DNA from: CAXSDR01 sp964236445
GTDB taxonomy: Bacteria > Actinomycetota > Actinomycetes > Motilibacterales > Motilibacteraceae
NCBI GenBank assembly: GCA_964236445.1
Contig: CAXSDR010000057.1
Location: forward strand, 1 to 23,007
DNA: 23,007 bases
Direction: 5' to 3'
Shown: piece by piece, positions 1 to 7,175 of the stretch
Numbering within the stretch: the first letter of the stretch is position 1
Layout: every line of letters starts with the position of its first letter
Made by a program: the position numbers and the translations under genes
Notes under the pieces: generated by a model
Database searches by the model: none
What the model saw: only the letters and a program-made list of their open reading frames with translations
Told to the model about the DNA's origin: nothing

Positions 1-1073
1 CCGTGACGCGAGGACAGGACGACGAGCAGCACCACGGCCATGAGGACGTTGATGGTGGCGGCAGGCAGGTTGGCATCGATCTGCAGCGAGTCGGCGCCCA
101 CGGCGAGCGCCGAGAGCAGCAGCGCGGCGAGCGCGACGCGCATGGGCTTGTGCATCGCCATCCAGGCAGCCAGGAAGCCGATGTAGCCGAAGTTGTAGGT
201 CATGCCGGAGCGCAGGGTGAACTCCGTCCCGGCGAAGTGGATGACGCCCGCAAGACCGGCAAGAGCTCCCCCGCCGAGCATCGCGGTGAGCAGCAGCCGC
301 GAAACCGGAAGACCGGCACGCTTTGCGGCTTCGGGATTGCCACCGACGACGCGGAGCCGGAAGCCCCACGTCGTGCGGGCCAACAGGAAAGCGACCACGG
401 CGAGGATCACGGCGGTGAGGATCACGCCGGCGTTGAGGATGCCGCCCGTGACGAGCAGCGGAAGCCGTGCGCCGACGGCCAGCGGCCGCGAGGTCGGCTG
501 ACCCGATCCCTGCGGGTCCTTCCACGGCGCGTAGACGAGGTAGAGCAGTACGTCGAGCGCGACGTAGTTGAGCAGCAGCGTCGTGATCGCCTCGTTGACG
601 CCGACGAGCAGCCGCAGTGCCGCCGCAAGACCGGCCCACAATGCCCCGCCCAGCGCTCCTGCGACGAGCATCAGCAGCAGCACCAGCGTTCCGTTGACGG
701 TGTCGTCGAGGGCGAGGGCCACTCCCGCCCCGCAGACCGCACCGATGATGATCTGGCCTTCACCGCCGACGTTGATGAGACCGGCCCGCGCGGGGACGAC
801 CACGGCGAGTGCGGCGAGTGCGATCGAGGCCCACCGCACCACGGCCCGCTGCATCGATGCGGTCGAGGACAGATCGCTCAGCAGCGAGGAGTAGACCGAC
901 ACCGGCGATGCGCCCTTGGCGATGAGGAACGCACCGAAGATGACGATGGCCGCGGCGATGACGATCACCGCTCGCACCACGGCCATACCGACCCTGCGCG
1001 CGTCGCTGCTCGTTCCCGGCATGCGGCGCAAGAGCGATGGTGCTGTTACGGCGATCTCCGTTGCGCCGCTCAT
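1..1073 (-). CDS. ABC transporter permease, BMP/nucleoside-simple sugar type (partial, 3' end off window)
   Basis: Reverse translation from ATG at 1073 gives an open frame of about 357 codons that runs off the left edge, so only the C-terminal end is missing. The protein has a short basic cytoplasmic start, then at least eight hydrophobic segments. It carries the motif ARAGLINVGGEGQI and the later segment NEAITTLLLNYVA, both typical of permeases that work with BmpA-like lipoproteins (YufP/NupP, COG4603 type). In this family the permease pairs with a second permease and a tandem ATPase to import nucleosides or related solutes; the substrate here is not determinable. Its ATG overlaps the stop of the upstream ATPase gene (ATGA), so translation is probably coupled. 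The second permease and the binding protein are expected beyond the left edge, which is an inference. Confidence 0.9.
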   Translation of the reverse strand, partial: MSGATEIAVTAPSLLRRMPGTSSDARRVGMAVVRAVIVIAAAIVIFGAFLIAKGASPVSVYSSLLSDLSSTASMQRAVVRWASIALAALAVVVPARAGLINVGGEGQIIIGAVCGAGVALALDDTVNGTLVLLLMLVAGALGGALWAGLAAALRLLVGVNEAITTLLLNYVALDVLLYLVYAPWKDPQGSGQPTSRPLAVGARLPLLVTGGILNAGVILTAVILAVVAFLLARTTWGFRLRVVGGNPEAAKRAGLPVSRLLLTAMLGGGALAGLAGVIHFAGTEFTLRSGMTYNFGYIGFLAAWMAMHKPMRVALAALLLSALAVGADSLQIDANLPAATINVLMAVVLLVVLSSRH

Positions 1074-2572
1074 GCAGCACCTCCCAGCATCAGGCGGCCG
1101 ATGGCATAGCGGTCGGCCGCCTCCGGGCGTACGACGCCTGCAACCTCACCGGCGTGCAGGACCAGGACGCGGTCGGACAGGGCGAGCAGCTCGTCGAGGT
1201 CTTCCGAGACCAGGATCACGGCGGCGCCGGCTTCTCGGTGTTCGAGCAACAGCTCCTGCGTGCGCCGCGTGCTGGCGACGTCGAGCCCTCGGCTGGGATA
1301 GGCGGCCACCACGACTCGCGCAGGCGCCCCGAGTGCGCGGGTGAGCACGACGCGTTGCACGTTTCCTCCTGACAGCGCAGCCATCTGCCGCCCGGCGGCA
1401 GCCATGTGCAGCCCGACCTTCTGGTCGAGGTTCTGCGCGAGCGTCCGCACGTTGCGGCGGTCAGGTCTCCTGGCACCGACGGTGCCGAGGCCGAGGTGCT
1501 CACCGACAGTGAGGCCCGGGACGACGGCCATCGAGATGACGTCCTCGGGCACGGCGACGACACCGTGGCGCAGCGGAGCCGACGGGTCGACGCCCTCGAG
1601 CTTGTGGCCGCTCACCACGACGTTGCCGCTGTCCCAGGCGCGCAGGCCGAGAAGCACGTCGCACAGCTCGCGCTGCCCGCTGCCCGAAACGCCCGCGATG
1701 CCGAGAATCTCCCACGGATGCACCTGCATGCTCACGTTGACCAGCGCCGGCTGCCCGCGGTCACCGGTGACGCTGACGTCGCGCAGGTCGACCAGCGGGG
1801 CGGCGAGCCCCGGGGCCTTGCTCCGCTGCGCCGGCAACGGCGGCACGGAGCGACCGACCATCGCCTCGACCAGCTCGTCGTCGGTGTAGCCCGACGGGTC
1901 CTCGCCGGACAGGATCATCTTGCCGCCGCGCAGCACCGTCACGCGGTCGGCGACCGCCCGCGCCTCCGGCAGCTTGTGCGTGATGATGGCGACAGCGACT
2001 CCGTCGTCGGTCAGGGCGCGTACGGCGGCGAAGAGTCCGTCGACCTCCTGTGGTGCCAGCACCGCGGTCGGCTCGTCGAGAACGACGAGCCGCGCGCCCG
2101 CGAGAAGCACCTTGACGATCTCGACGCGTTGGCGTTCCCCGACCGAGAGATGGCGCACCAGGACGTCGGGATCCACCGCGAGGCCATAGCTCTCGCTTGC
2201 TTCCCGTACGCGTGTGGAGACGGCCCCGCGGTTCCAGCGCGGTCCGGTGAGACCCAGCGCGAGGGCGACGTTCTCCGCGACGGTGAACGCCGGCACGAGC
2301 CGAAGGTCCTGGAACACCATGCCGATGCCGTGCGCCCGCGCGACCGACGGAGACGATATGCGAAGTGCAGTTCCGTTGACGCAGATCTCACCGGCACTCG
2401 CCTCGTTCACTCCGTAGAGCGCTTTCATCAACGTGGACTTGCCTGCCCCGTTCTCTCCCAGGACGGCGTGCACCTCCCCCGCGAAGAGGTCGATGTCGAC
2501 AGCGTCGTTGGCGACCAGGTCGCCGAACCTCACCGTCAGGCCCCGGGCAGTCACGAACGGCACAGTGCTCAC
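1070..2572 (-). CDS. ABC transporter ATP-binding protein, tandem-domain (BMP/simple-sugar type)
   Basis: The 500-residue protein has two fused nucleotide-binding domains, as in YufO/NupO and RbsA-like ATPases. Domain 1 is complete: Walker A GENGAGKST at 39-47, signature LSVGE at 142-146, Walker B LDEPTA at 165-170 and the H-loop THK at about 198. Domain 2 (from about residue 260) has a degenerate P-loop, GVSGSGQREL at 294-303, without the usual Lys. It keeps LSGGN near 400 and a Walker B ending AAYPSRGLD near 423-431; this asymmetry is normal for the family. It energises uptake through the permease encoded next. The GTG start at 2572 overlaps the stop of the GntR gene (GTGA) and has GGAGGA five to six bases upstream inside that gene, which supports this start and coupled translation. 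Confidence 0.93.
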   Translation of the reverse strand: MSTVPFVTARGLTVRFGDLVANDAVDIDLFAGEVHAVLGENGAGKSTLMKALYGVNEASAGEICVNGTALRISSPSVARAHGIGMVFQDLRLVPAFTVAENVALALGLTGPRWNRGAVSTRVREASESYGLAVDPDVLVRHLSVGERQRVEIVKVLLAGARLVVLDEPTAVLAPQEVDGLFAAVRALTDDGVAVAIITHKLPEARAVADRVTVLRGGKMILSGEDPSGYTDDELVEAMVGRSVPPLPAQRSKAPGLAAPLVDLRDVSVTGDRGQPALVNVSMQVHPWEILGIAGVSGSGQRELCDVLLGLRAWDSGNVVVSGHKLEGVDPSAPLRHGVVAVPEDVISMAVVPGLTVGEHLGLGTVGARRPDRRNVRTLAQNLDQKVGLHMAAAGRQMAALSGGNVQRVVLTRALGAPARVVVAAYPSRGLDVASTRRTQELLLEHREAGAAVILVSEDLDELLALSDRVLVLHAGEVAGVVRPEAADRYAIGRLMLGGAA

Positions 2573-3315
2573 ACGTCCTCCTTCAATGCGCCGACCATCC
2601 GCAGCAGCGCCCTGGTGGCGCGCTCGTCGACGACTGCCAATGAGTGACCGAGGTGGAAGTCGAGGCGCTCGCGCGCGAGCTCGATGTCGGCCGCGAGTAC
2701 CGCATCGACGATGGAGAGGTGTTCCTCGACCGTGAGGCGTACGCGCTCGTCGGTCAGGAAGTCGTGCATCCGCACCACCCTGATGCGCTGGTTGACGACG
2801 CCGAGCATCTCGACCAGCGCGGTGTTTCCGCCCGCCCTCGCCAGCTCCATGTGGAAGGACTCGTCCACCATGACGAAGGAGGGGTCGGTCGCCGGGACAT
2901 CGACCAGGAGCGTGCGCCAGGCATCACGCAGGGGTTCGAGCAGGGCTGCGTCGTGCACGCGTCCCTGAGAAACCGGACGCACCAGCGCCTGCATCTCCAA
3001 GCCCTTGCGCACCTCGTAGAGCTCACGGATCGAGGTGAGGTCCGGGGTCGTCGGGACATAGCCCCCGTCGGTGGACCGCTCGACGAGGCCCTCGGAGTGC
3101 AGGCGCAGCAGGGCCTGTCGCACCGGGGTCCGCGACACGTTGAGCACGACGGCGAGCCGTTGTTCGCCCAACCGTTCACGCAGGCGGAAGTCGCCCATGA
3201 GCAGGCGCCGCTTGAGCTCGCTGTAGGCGCGCTCACCACGCAGCCCGATGTCGCCGCCACCGGTCTCGCGGCCGTCATGCCCGGTATGCATGGTGGGATC
3301 CGGACCGGGATGCAT
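2569..3315 (-). CDS. GntR-family transcriptional regulator, FadR/FCD subfamily
   Basis: A 248-residue regulator with an N-terminal winged helix (about 27-88, including SRTPVRQALLRL) and a C-terminal FCD ligand domain (about 98-230). Residues D151 and H155 in DESFHMEL, H199 in VEEHL and H221 in DFHLGH match the FCD metal/carboxylate-binding positions. It is the first gene of the operon and overlaps the ABC ATPase start, so it very likely controls the transporter and itself in response to the imported solute or a derivative. The frame stays open upstream to 3669, but the start at 3315 is chosen because TAGCGT lies seven bases before this ATG, as before three other genes here. A second ATG at 3291 is an alternative. 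An imperfect palindrome at 3362-3374 is a candidate operator. Confidence 0.9.
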   Translation of the reverse strand: MHPGPDPTMHTGHDGRETGGGDIGLRGERAYSELKRRLLMGDFRLRERLGEQRLAVVLNVSRTPVRQALLRLHSEGLVERSTDGGYVPTTPDLTSIRELYEVRKGLEMQALVRPVSQGRVHDAALLEPLRDAWRTLLVDVPATDPSFVMVDESFHMELARAGGNTALVEMLGVVNQRIRVVRMHDFLTDERVRLTVEEHLSIVDAVLAADIELARERLDFHLGHSLAVVDERATRALLRMVGALKEDV

Positions 3316-3322
3316 GAGCGTG

Positions 3323-3328
3323 ACGCTA
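3323..3328 (-). promoter_or_regulatory. Candidate -10 element (TAGCGT) for the GntR-ABC operon
   Basis: On the minus strand TAGCGT is followed by seven bases and then the ATG at 3315. This fits the TANNNT -10 of actinobacteria and a transcript starting at or next to the start codon (leaderless). No convincing -35 is seen about 17 bases upstream. Confidence 0.4.
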
Positions 3329-3361
3329 GGGACGCCGTGTTGCGCGCAGCAGCATCGGCTT

Positions 3362-3374
3362 GTTAACCGTTGAC
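3362..3374. promoter_or_regulatory. Imperfect palindrome, candidate GntR operator
   Basis: GTTAACCGTTGAC is a 13-base palindrome around a central C with one mismatched pair. It lies about 34 bases upstream of the candidate -10 of the GntR operon, in the divergent gap between GntR and the NERD-like gene. FCD-type GntR proteins usually bind short GT...AC palindromes next to their own gene. The assignment is by position and symmetry only. Confidence 0.3.
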
Positions 3375-3456
3375 GACCAATTCGGGCATTTGCGACACGG
3401 CGGCGCCACCCGGCCGGCCCCTCCAGACACCTCCCGTGACGTCCGAGGACGGTGAG

Positions 3457-4155
3457 GTGACCTCTGTGGCTTCTCGTCGGCGACTCGACGCGCGCGTCGT
3501 CCGTCAGCGCATTTCCCCTTCCTTCGCCGCTGCGCCGCAGGCGTACGACCTCATCAGCACGGTGCCCGGCAAGCACTCCGGGGACCTTGCTGATCGCGCG
3601 CGGGCGATTGCTCCGCTCCGGTCGGCACTCGCGCGCATCCTCGGGTTGCCGTCGCCGGAGCGGATGCACCGGGAGGCCGCCTCACGTGAGGTCCATGTCG
3701 CGTCGCTGCTGACCACGCTGGGCGACGGCTGGCGTGCGGTGCACGGCGTACCGCTGCACGGCACGGACAGCGACAACCTGCCCGTGCACCTGCTGGTCGG
3801 CCGCGGCGGGGCGTTCGCCGTCGTCGCCACGGCTTCGCGCGCAGACGTGCTGGTGGACGGCGACCTGTTCGTCGACGGCTCCACGAAGCGCGCCGAGGTC
3901 CTGCGAGCGCGACGACGGGCCTACCGAGCAGCGACCGCGCTCTCAGCGGCCTGCGGCTCCTCGGTCGCCGTCAGCGGCCTTGTCCTGGTTGCGACGCCGC
4001 GCTCCGTCTGCGTCGTGCATGCACCCCACCGGGTCGAGGTGGTGCCCGAGGAGGGACTCGTCGGCTGGATCGCGGGCCGGCCCCCGGTGCTCACGGACAA
4101 CCAGGTCGACCACCTGCACGCGGCGGCGCGCCGCAGCGACACCTGGGCCGTCTGA
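3457..4155 (+). CDS. NERD-like (nuclease-related) domain protein, probably catalytically degenerate
   Basis: A soluble protein of about 232 residues. The region from LGDGWRAVHGVPL through HLLVGRGGAFAVVA, followed by a helix rich in Arg and Ala, has the layout of the NERD domain. In that domain an acidic residue precedes a hydrophobic strand ending in (D/E)xK. Here the expected IDH is NLPVH and the expected ETK or NTK is ATA, so the catalytic acidic and Lys positions appear lost. NERD domains are restriction-endonuclease-like folds, so a structural or binding role is more likely than cleavage. The frame opens with a TTG at 3370, but GTG at 3457 with GAGGA seven bases upstream is preferred; GTG 3466 is also possible. 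It is divergent from GntR, and the family call is moderate. Confidence 0.6.
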   Translation: MTSVASRRRLDARVVRQRISPSFAAAPQAYDLISTVPGKHSGDLADRARAIAPLRSALARILGLPSPERMHREAASREVHVASLLTTLGDGWRAVHGVPLHGTDSDNLPVHLLVGRGGAFAVVATASRADVLVDGDLFVDGSTKRAEVLRARRRAYRAATALSAACGSSVAVSGLVLVATPRSVCVVHAPHRVEVVPEEGLVGWIAGRPPVLTDNQVDHLHAAARRSDTWAV

Positions 4156-4180
4156 CGCCCGGCGGCTTCGCACGCCCGAC

Positions 4181-4198
4181 GTGCTAGAAGTGCTAGAA
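4181..4198. repeat. Two tandem copies of a 9-base unit (GTGCTAGAA)
   Basis: GTGCTAGAA occurs twice head to tail in the 37-base gap between the convergent NERD-like and GlsB genes. The TAG stop of the GlsB gene (complement of 4193-4195) lies in one copy and a second in-frame TAG lies in the other. No function is evident. Confidence 0.9.
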
Positions 4199-4471
4199 GG
4201 CTCGGCGGCCGGGGCCGCCACCGTTGCGCAAAGCCGACACGGTCGCCACCCCGACCGCGGCCAAGGCGACCTGGACCAGGATCTCGACCCAGTCCACTCC
4301 GCTGGTGTCCCGCAGCGTCCCGACGACCAGCGAGCCGAGCAGCGCAGCGATGATTCCGACGACGATCGTCAACCAGACAGGCAGATTCTGCCGCCCCGGA
4401 ACCACCAGGCGCCCGAGCGCGCCGATGACCAGACCGATGCCGACTGCTCCGAGGATGCTCTGGATCGTCAT
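4193..4471 (-). CDS. GlsB/YeaQ/YmgE family small membrane protein
   Basis: The 92-residue protein has three hydrophobic stretches: roughly 4-22 (glycine-rich, GAVGIGLVIGALGRLVVPG), 32-52 and 63-82. This size and the repeated Gly-Ile/Leu pattern fit the transglycosylase-associated GlsB/YeaQ family, whose members are induced in stress and whose biochemical role is not established. The ATG at 4471 overlaps the TGA of the uridine-kinase-like gene (ATGA), so the two are co-transcribed and probably translationally coupled. The C-terminus after the last membrane segment is basic (ALRNGGGPGRRAF). The stop codon lies inside a 9-base tandem repeat, so the last residues may be evolutionarily unstable. 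Confidence 0.88.
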   Translation of the reverse strand: MTIQSILGAVGIGLVIGALGRLVVPGRQNLPVWLTIVVGIIAALLGSLVVGTLRDTSGVDWVEILVQVALAAVGVATVSALRNGGGPGRRAF

Positions 4472-5097
4472 GGCGGCTGCTTTCCCTGGTCGTCATCGCT
4501 CCCAACCACGGGGGTCCGCAGGATCAGCGCCGGGTGGCGCGGGTCGTCGACCAACACGACGATGTCGGCGACGGCGCGCGGCTCGACCTCCGCGCCATAG
4601 CGGGCATAGGCCGGCAGCGACCATGCGTCGGCCTCGGGCGTGCGCCTGGCCAGGGCACGGTCGCTGAGGTGAAGATGGACCACGACATCGAGGTCGAGAC
4701 CGAGCCCGAGCAGGAAGGCACCGTCGAGCAGCAGCACCGCATCGTGCGGAGCCTGGGCGTAGCCCGCCCGTGTGGGGCGGTCGGTGTCGGGGTCGCGCAG
4801 GCTGGCGACATAGCGGCCCGAGCCAGACGGCGCCCATGGCCGAAGGAGCTCGCGTTGCAGCGCACGCACATCGAGCTGGTCGTCGAGAAGTGCGTCAGGG
4901 TCGGTGCGCCCTCGCTCCAGTCGCAGCGACGCGGCCCGCAGGAAGAAACGGCCGGAGGCGCGTACGACGTGGCGGCCGAGGCTGCGCAAGGGGTCGACCA
5001 ACGCGTCCGCCAGGTCCTCGGGATGCGCAGCCGGTGCGCCGTCGACAGCGACGCGTAACCGTCGTCCGGGTGCCGTAGTACCGATGGCATCGGTCAA
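4468..5097 (-). CDS. Uridine-kinase-like protein lacking the P-loop
   Basis: A 209-residue protein whose overall layout follows actinobacterial uridine-kinase-like proteins. It has an initial strand LRVAVDG, a middle part with GRTDPDALLDDQLDVRAL and WAPSGSGRYVASLRDPDTD, a hydrophobic strand DAVLLLDGAFLL near 130, and a C-terminal helix with SDRALARRTP. Where relatives carry a Walker A loop ending in GKT/S, this protein has GAPAAHPEDLADAL, with no Lys and no following Ser/Thr. ATP-dependent kinase activity is therefore doubtful. The TTG at 5097 is the only reasonable start in frame near the first conserved strand, and no strong ribosome site is visible. It heads a two-gene unit with GlsB and is divergent from the ABC-F gene. 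Kinase activity should not be assumed. Confidence 0.72.
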   Translation of the reverse strand: MTDAIGTTAPGRRLRVAVDGAPAAHPEDLADALVDPLRSLGRHVVRASGRFFLRAASLRLERGRTDPDALLDDQLDVRALQRELLRPWAPSGSGRYVASLRDPDTDRPTRAGYAQAPHDAVLLLDGAFLLGLGLDLDVVVHLHLSDRALARRTPEADAWSLPAYARYGAEVEPRAVADIVVLVDDPRHPALILRTPVVGSDDDQGKQPP

Positions 5098-5199
5098 CTG
5101 ATCAAGAAGGCCCAGGGGCGTGATCGGACGGGTGATCTCCGTGGGAACTCGCCCCTTCCCTGATGCTTGCAGCGCGAACTAAGGGTACGGTCTGTCTCA

Positions 5200-5239
5200 G
5201 CCGTGCTCCGTGACGCCCCCCGTCGTTGCGGAGCACGGT
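5200..5239. promoter_or_regulatory. Long hairpin in the divergent region upstream of the ABC-F gene
   Basis: CCGTGCTCCG (5201-5210) and CGGAGCACGG (5229-5238) are perfect inverted repeats. Pairing extends inwards and outwards with G-T pairs to a 16-base stem around an eight-base C-rich loop. It lies in the 192-base gap between the kinase-like and ABC-F genes. There is no T run after it, so it is not a standard terminator. It could be an operator or an RNA leader structure. Confidence 0.5.
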
Positions 5240-5274
5240 CTCCAATTCTGTGCGATATGACCTTGTGGACGCTG

Positions 5275-5280
5275 TAGCGT
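5275..5280 (+). promoter_or_regulatory. Candidate -10 element (TAGCGT) for the ABC-F gene
   Basis: TAGCGT is followed by nine bases and the GTG start at 5290, consistent with a leaderless or nearly leaderless transcript. No clear -35 and no Shine-Dalgarno sequence are seen before this start. Confidence 0.35.
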
Positions 5281-5289
5281 CTGGTCACC

Positions 5290-6927
5290 GTGAGCGCGAC
5301 CATCGTCTGCAAGAACCTGTCGGCCGGCCATGGCGACCGCATTCTCTTCTCCGGGCTGGACGTCGTCGTCGACCCCGGCGATGTCGTCGGTCTGGTCGGG
5401 GCCAACGGTGCCGGCAAGTCGACACTGCTGCGGATCCTCGCCGGGCTGCTCGAGCCCGAGTCGGGCTCGGTCGACGCCACGCCACCGGGCGCCACGATCG
5501 GCTATCTCCCGCAGGAGCCCGACCGACGCGAGGGCGAGGACGTACGCGGTTTTCTCGCCCGCCGCACCGGCGTCGCTGCGGCCCTGATCGCGATGGACGA
5601 CGCGGCGGACGCACTCTCCCGCGAAGAGGACGGTGCGGGCGACGTCTACAGCGAGGCGCTCGAGCGATGGCTGGCCCTCGGCGGAGCTGACATCGACGAG
5701 CGTGCAGCGATGGTGGTGGCAGATCTCGGACTGGACATCGATCTGTCGATGGCGATGACGCAGCTGTCCGGCGGGCAGGCGGCGAGGGCGGGCCTCGCGG
5801 CACTGCTGCTCAGCAGATATGACCTGTTCCTGCTCGACGAGCCGACGAACGACCTCGACCTCGACGGGCTCGAACGACTCGAGCGCTTCGTCTCCGGGCT
5901 TCGTGCGGGCGTCGTGCTGGTGAGCCACGACCGCGAGTTCCTCGCCCGTACGGTCACGACCGTCGTCGAGCTCGACCTCGCGCAGCAGCAGGTGCACGTC
6001 TTCGGCGGCGGATATGGCGCCTATCTGCAGGAGCGCGAGGTCGCCCGACAGCACGCCCGTGACGCGTTCGAGGACTACGCCGAGACCCGGGGTTCGTTGG
6101 AGGCCCGGGCCCGGATGCAGCGGGCGTGGATGGAAAAGGGCGTACGCAACGCCCGGCGCAAGGCCACCGACAACGACAAGTTCGCGAAGGCCTTCCGTGG
6201 CGAGACGAGCGAGAAGCAGGCCGCGAAGGCGAGCCAGACCGACCGAGCGATCGAGCGTCTGAACGTCGTGGACGAGCCGCGCAAGGAGTGGGAACTCACG
6301 ATGACGATCGCGACGGCCCCGAGGGCCGGTGCGGTCGTCGCGACCATGCGCGGCGCGGTCGTGCGTCGCGGGTCGTTCGTCCTCGGACCGGTCGACCTGC
6401 AGCTCGACTGGGCCGACCGCGTCGTGGTGACCGGAGCCAACGGCTCGGGCAAGAGCACGCTGCTCGCCCTGCTGCTCGGCCGGCTCACCCCCGACGAGGG
6501 CGGCTCGAGCCTGGGATCGGCCGTCGTCGTCGGGGAGATCGACCAGGCGCGAGCGCTGTTCGCCGGGCCCGAGTCCCTGCGTGACGCGTTCGGCGCGGCG
6601 GTGCCGGACTGGCCGAGCGCCGACGTACGCACGTTGCTGGCGAAGTTCGGGCTGCGTGCCGACCACGTGACTCGGGCCTGCTCGAGCTTGTCCCCCGGTG
6701 AGCGCACCCGCGCCGGGCTGGCCCTGCTGCAAGGACGAGGCGTCAACCTGCTCGTGCTCGACGAGCCGACGAACCACCTCGACCTGCCGGCGATCGAGCA
6801 GCTGGAGTCAGCGCTCGAGAGCTACACCGGGACGCTGCTGCTCGTCACCCACGACAGGCGCATGCTCCACAGCGTGCGCACCAACCGGCAGTGGGCCGTG
6901 GAGGCCGGCATGGTCAGCGAACACTGA
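5290..6927 (+). CDS. ABC-F family ATPase (translation factor / ribosome protection type)
   Basis: A soluble 545-residue protein with two ATP-binding domains and no membrane segments. Domain 1 has Walker A GANGAGKST (37-45), LSGGQ near 159-163 and LLDEPTNDLD near 180-190. A basic, helical linker of about 100 residues (including ARRKATDNDKFAKAF) leads to domain 2. That domain has Walker A GANGSGKST near 382-390, the variant signature LSPGE near 467 and LVLDEPTNHLD near 488-498. Both catalytic Glu residues are present. ABC-F proteins bind the ribosomal E site, and some dislodge antibiotics; whether this one is a housekeeping factor or a resistance protein cannot be told from the sequence. The GTG at 5290 is chosen because the first conserved strand follows at once. 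The upstream region holds a strong hairpin and a TAGCGT element. Confidence 0.92.
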   Translation: MSATIVCKNLSAGHGDRILFSGLDVVVDPGDVVGLVGANGAGKSTLLRILAGLLEPESGSVDATPPGATIGYLPQEPDRREGEDVRGFLARRTGVAAALIAMDDAADALSREEDGAGDVYSEALERWLALGGADIDERAAMVVADLGLDIDLSMAMTQLSGGQAARAGLAALLLSRYDLFLLDEPTNDLDLDGLERLERFVSGLRAGVVLVSHDREFLARTVTTVVELDLAQQQVHVFGGGYGAYLQEREVARQHARDAFEDYAETRGSLEARARMQRAWMEKGVRNARRKATDNDKFAKAFRGETSEKQAAKASQTDRAIERLNVVDEPRKEWELTMTIATAPRAGAVVATMRGAVVRRGSFVLGPVDLQLDWADRVVVTGANGSGKSTLLALLLGRLTPDEGGSSLGSAVVVGEIDQARALFAGPESLRDAFGAAVPDWPSADVRTLLAKFGLRADHVTRACSSLSPGERTRAGLALLQGRGVNLLVLDEPTNHLDLPAIEQLESALESYTGTLLLVTHDRRMLHSVRTNRQWAVEAGMVSEH

Positions 6928-6961
6928 CGTGCCGTGACAAGCGACCCGCCCCTCGTGAGGT

Positions 6962-7125
6962 TCAGTCGTCGGTGGGCGCCTTCGAGCCGACGTCGACCGT
7001 GTCGGCGAGCTCCTCCGGCGCCAGCTGCGCGGGGCGGGAGCTGCGTTGTGGCCGGGCAGGCCACCGGTCTGGCCCACGGAGGTCGCGACCTCCGGGGCGT
7101 CCTGTGCGCTCGTGCTCTCAGTCAT
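6962..7125 (-). pseudogene. Small ORF (about 54 residues if intact) with an apparent 1-base frameshift
   Basis: The ATG at 7125 opens a frame with strong G/C third positions (MTESTSAQDAPEVATSVGQ and onward) as far as a GGGG run at 7031-7034. After it, the coding signal moves to another frame that reads PAQLAPEELADTVDVGSKAP and ends with TGA at 6964-6962. One additional base in that run would join the two parts into a 54-residue acidic protein. Read without a shift, the first frame runs on into the ABC-F gene and loses its codon bias. A sequencing deletion in the homopolymer or a real frameshift would explain this. No family is recognised. It lies between the ABC-F and yaaA genes on the opposite strand. 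Confidence 0.45.
7077..7094. repeat. Perfect 18-base palindrome
   Basis: CGGAGGTCGCGACCTCCG is identical to its reverse complement over 18 bases. It lies about 80 bases upstream of the yaaA start and inside the first part of the small minus-strand ORF. It could be an operator or a coincidence of codon choice. Confidence 0.6.
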
Positions 7126-7175
7126 GCCGGGGCCCTACCCAGACGGCCGGGTCTCGAACGGTGCATCCTCGCAGA

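Noticed and set aside
3..1109. Long plus-strand open frame of 368 codons over the permease gene
   Set aside because: Its translation is rich in His, Asp, Gln and Arg with no family features. The minus strand encodes a clear membrane permease, so this is a shadow of high-GC coding.
4204..4219. GC-rich hairpin GGCGGC/GCCGCC as a terminator for the NERD-like gene
   Set aside because: It lies inside the GlsB coding sequence, has only six paired bases and no T run. Such hairpins are frequent at this GC content.
5257..5277. Six-codon ORF (MTLWTL) just upstream of the ABC-F start, possible leader peptide
   Set aside because: It has no ribosome site, overlaps the candidate -10 element and is short enough to be chance. 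Conservation would be needed to revive it.
5197..6777. Minus-strand open frame of 526 codons across the ABC-F gene
   Set aside because: It is antisense to a gene with intact Walker motifs and reads as low-complexity Arg/Gly/His sequence.
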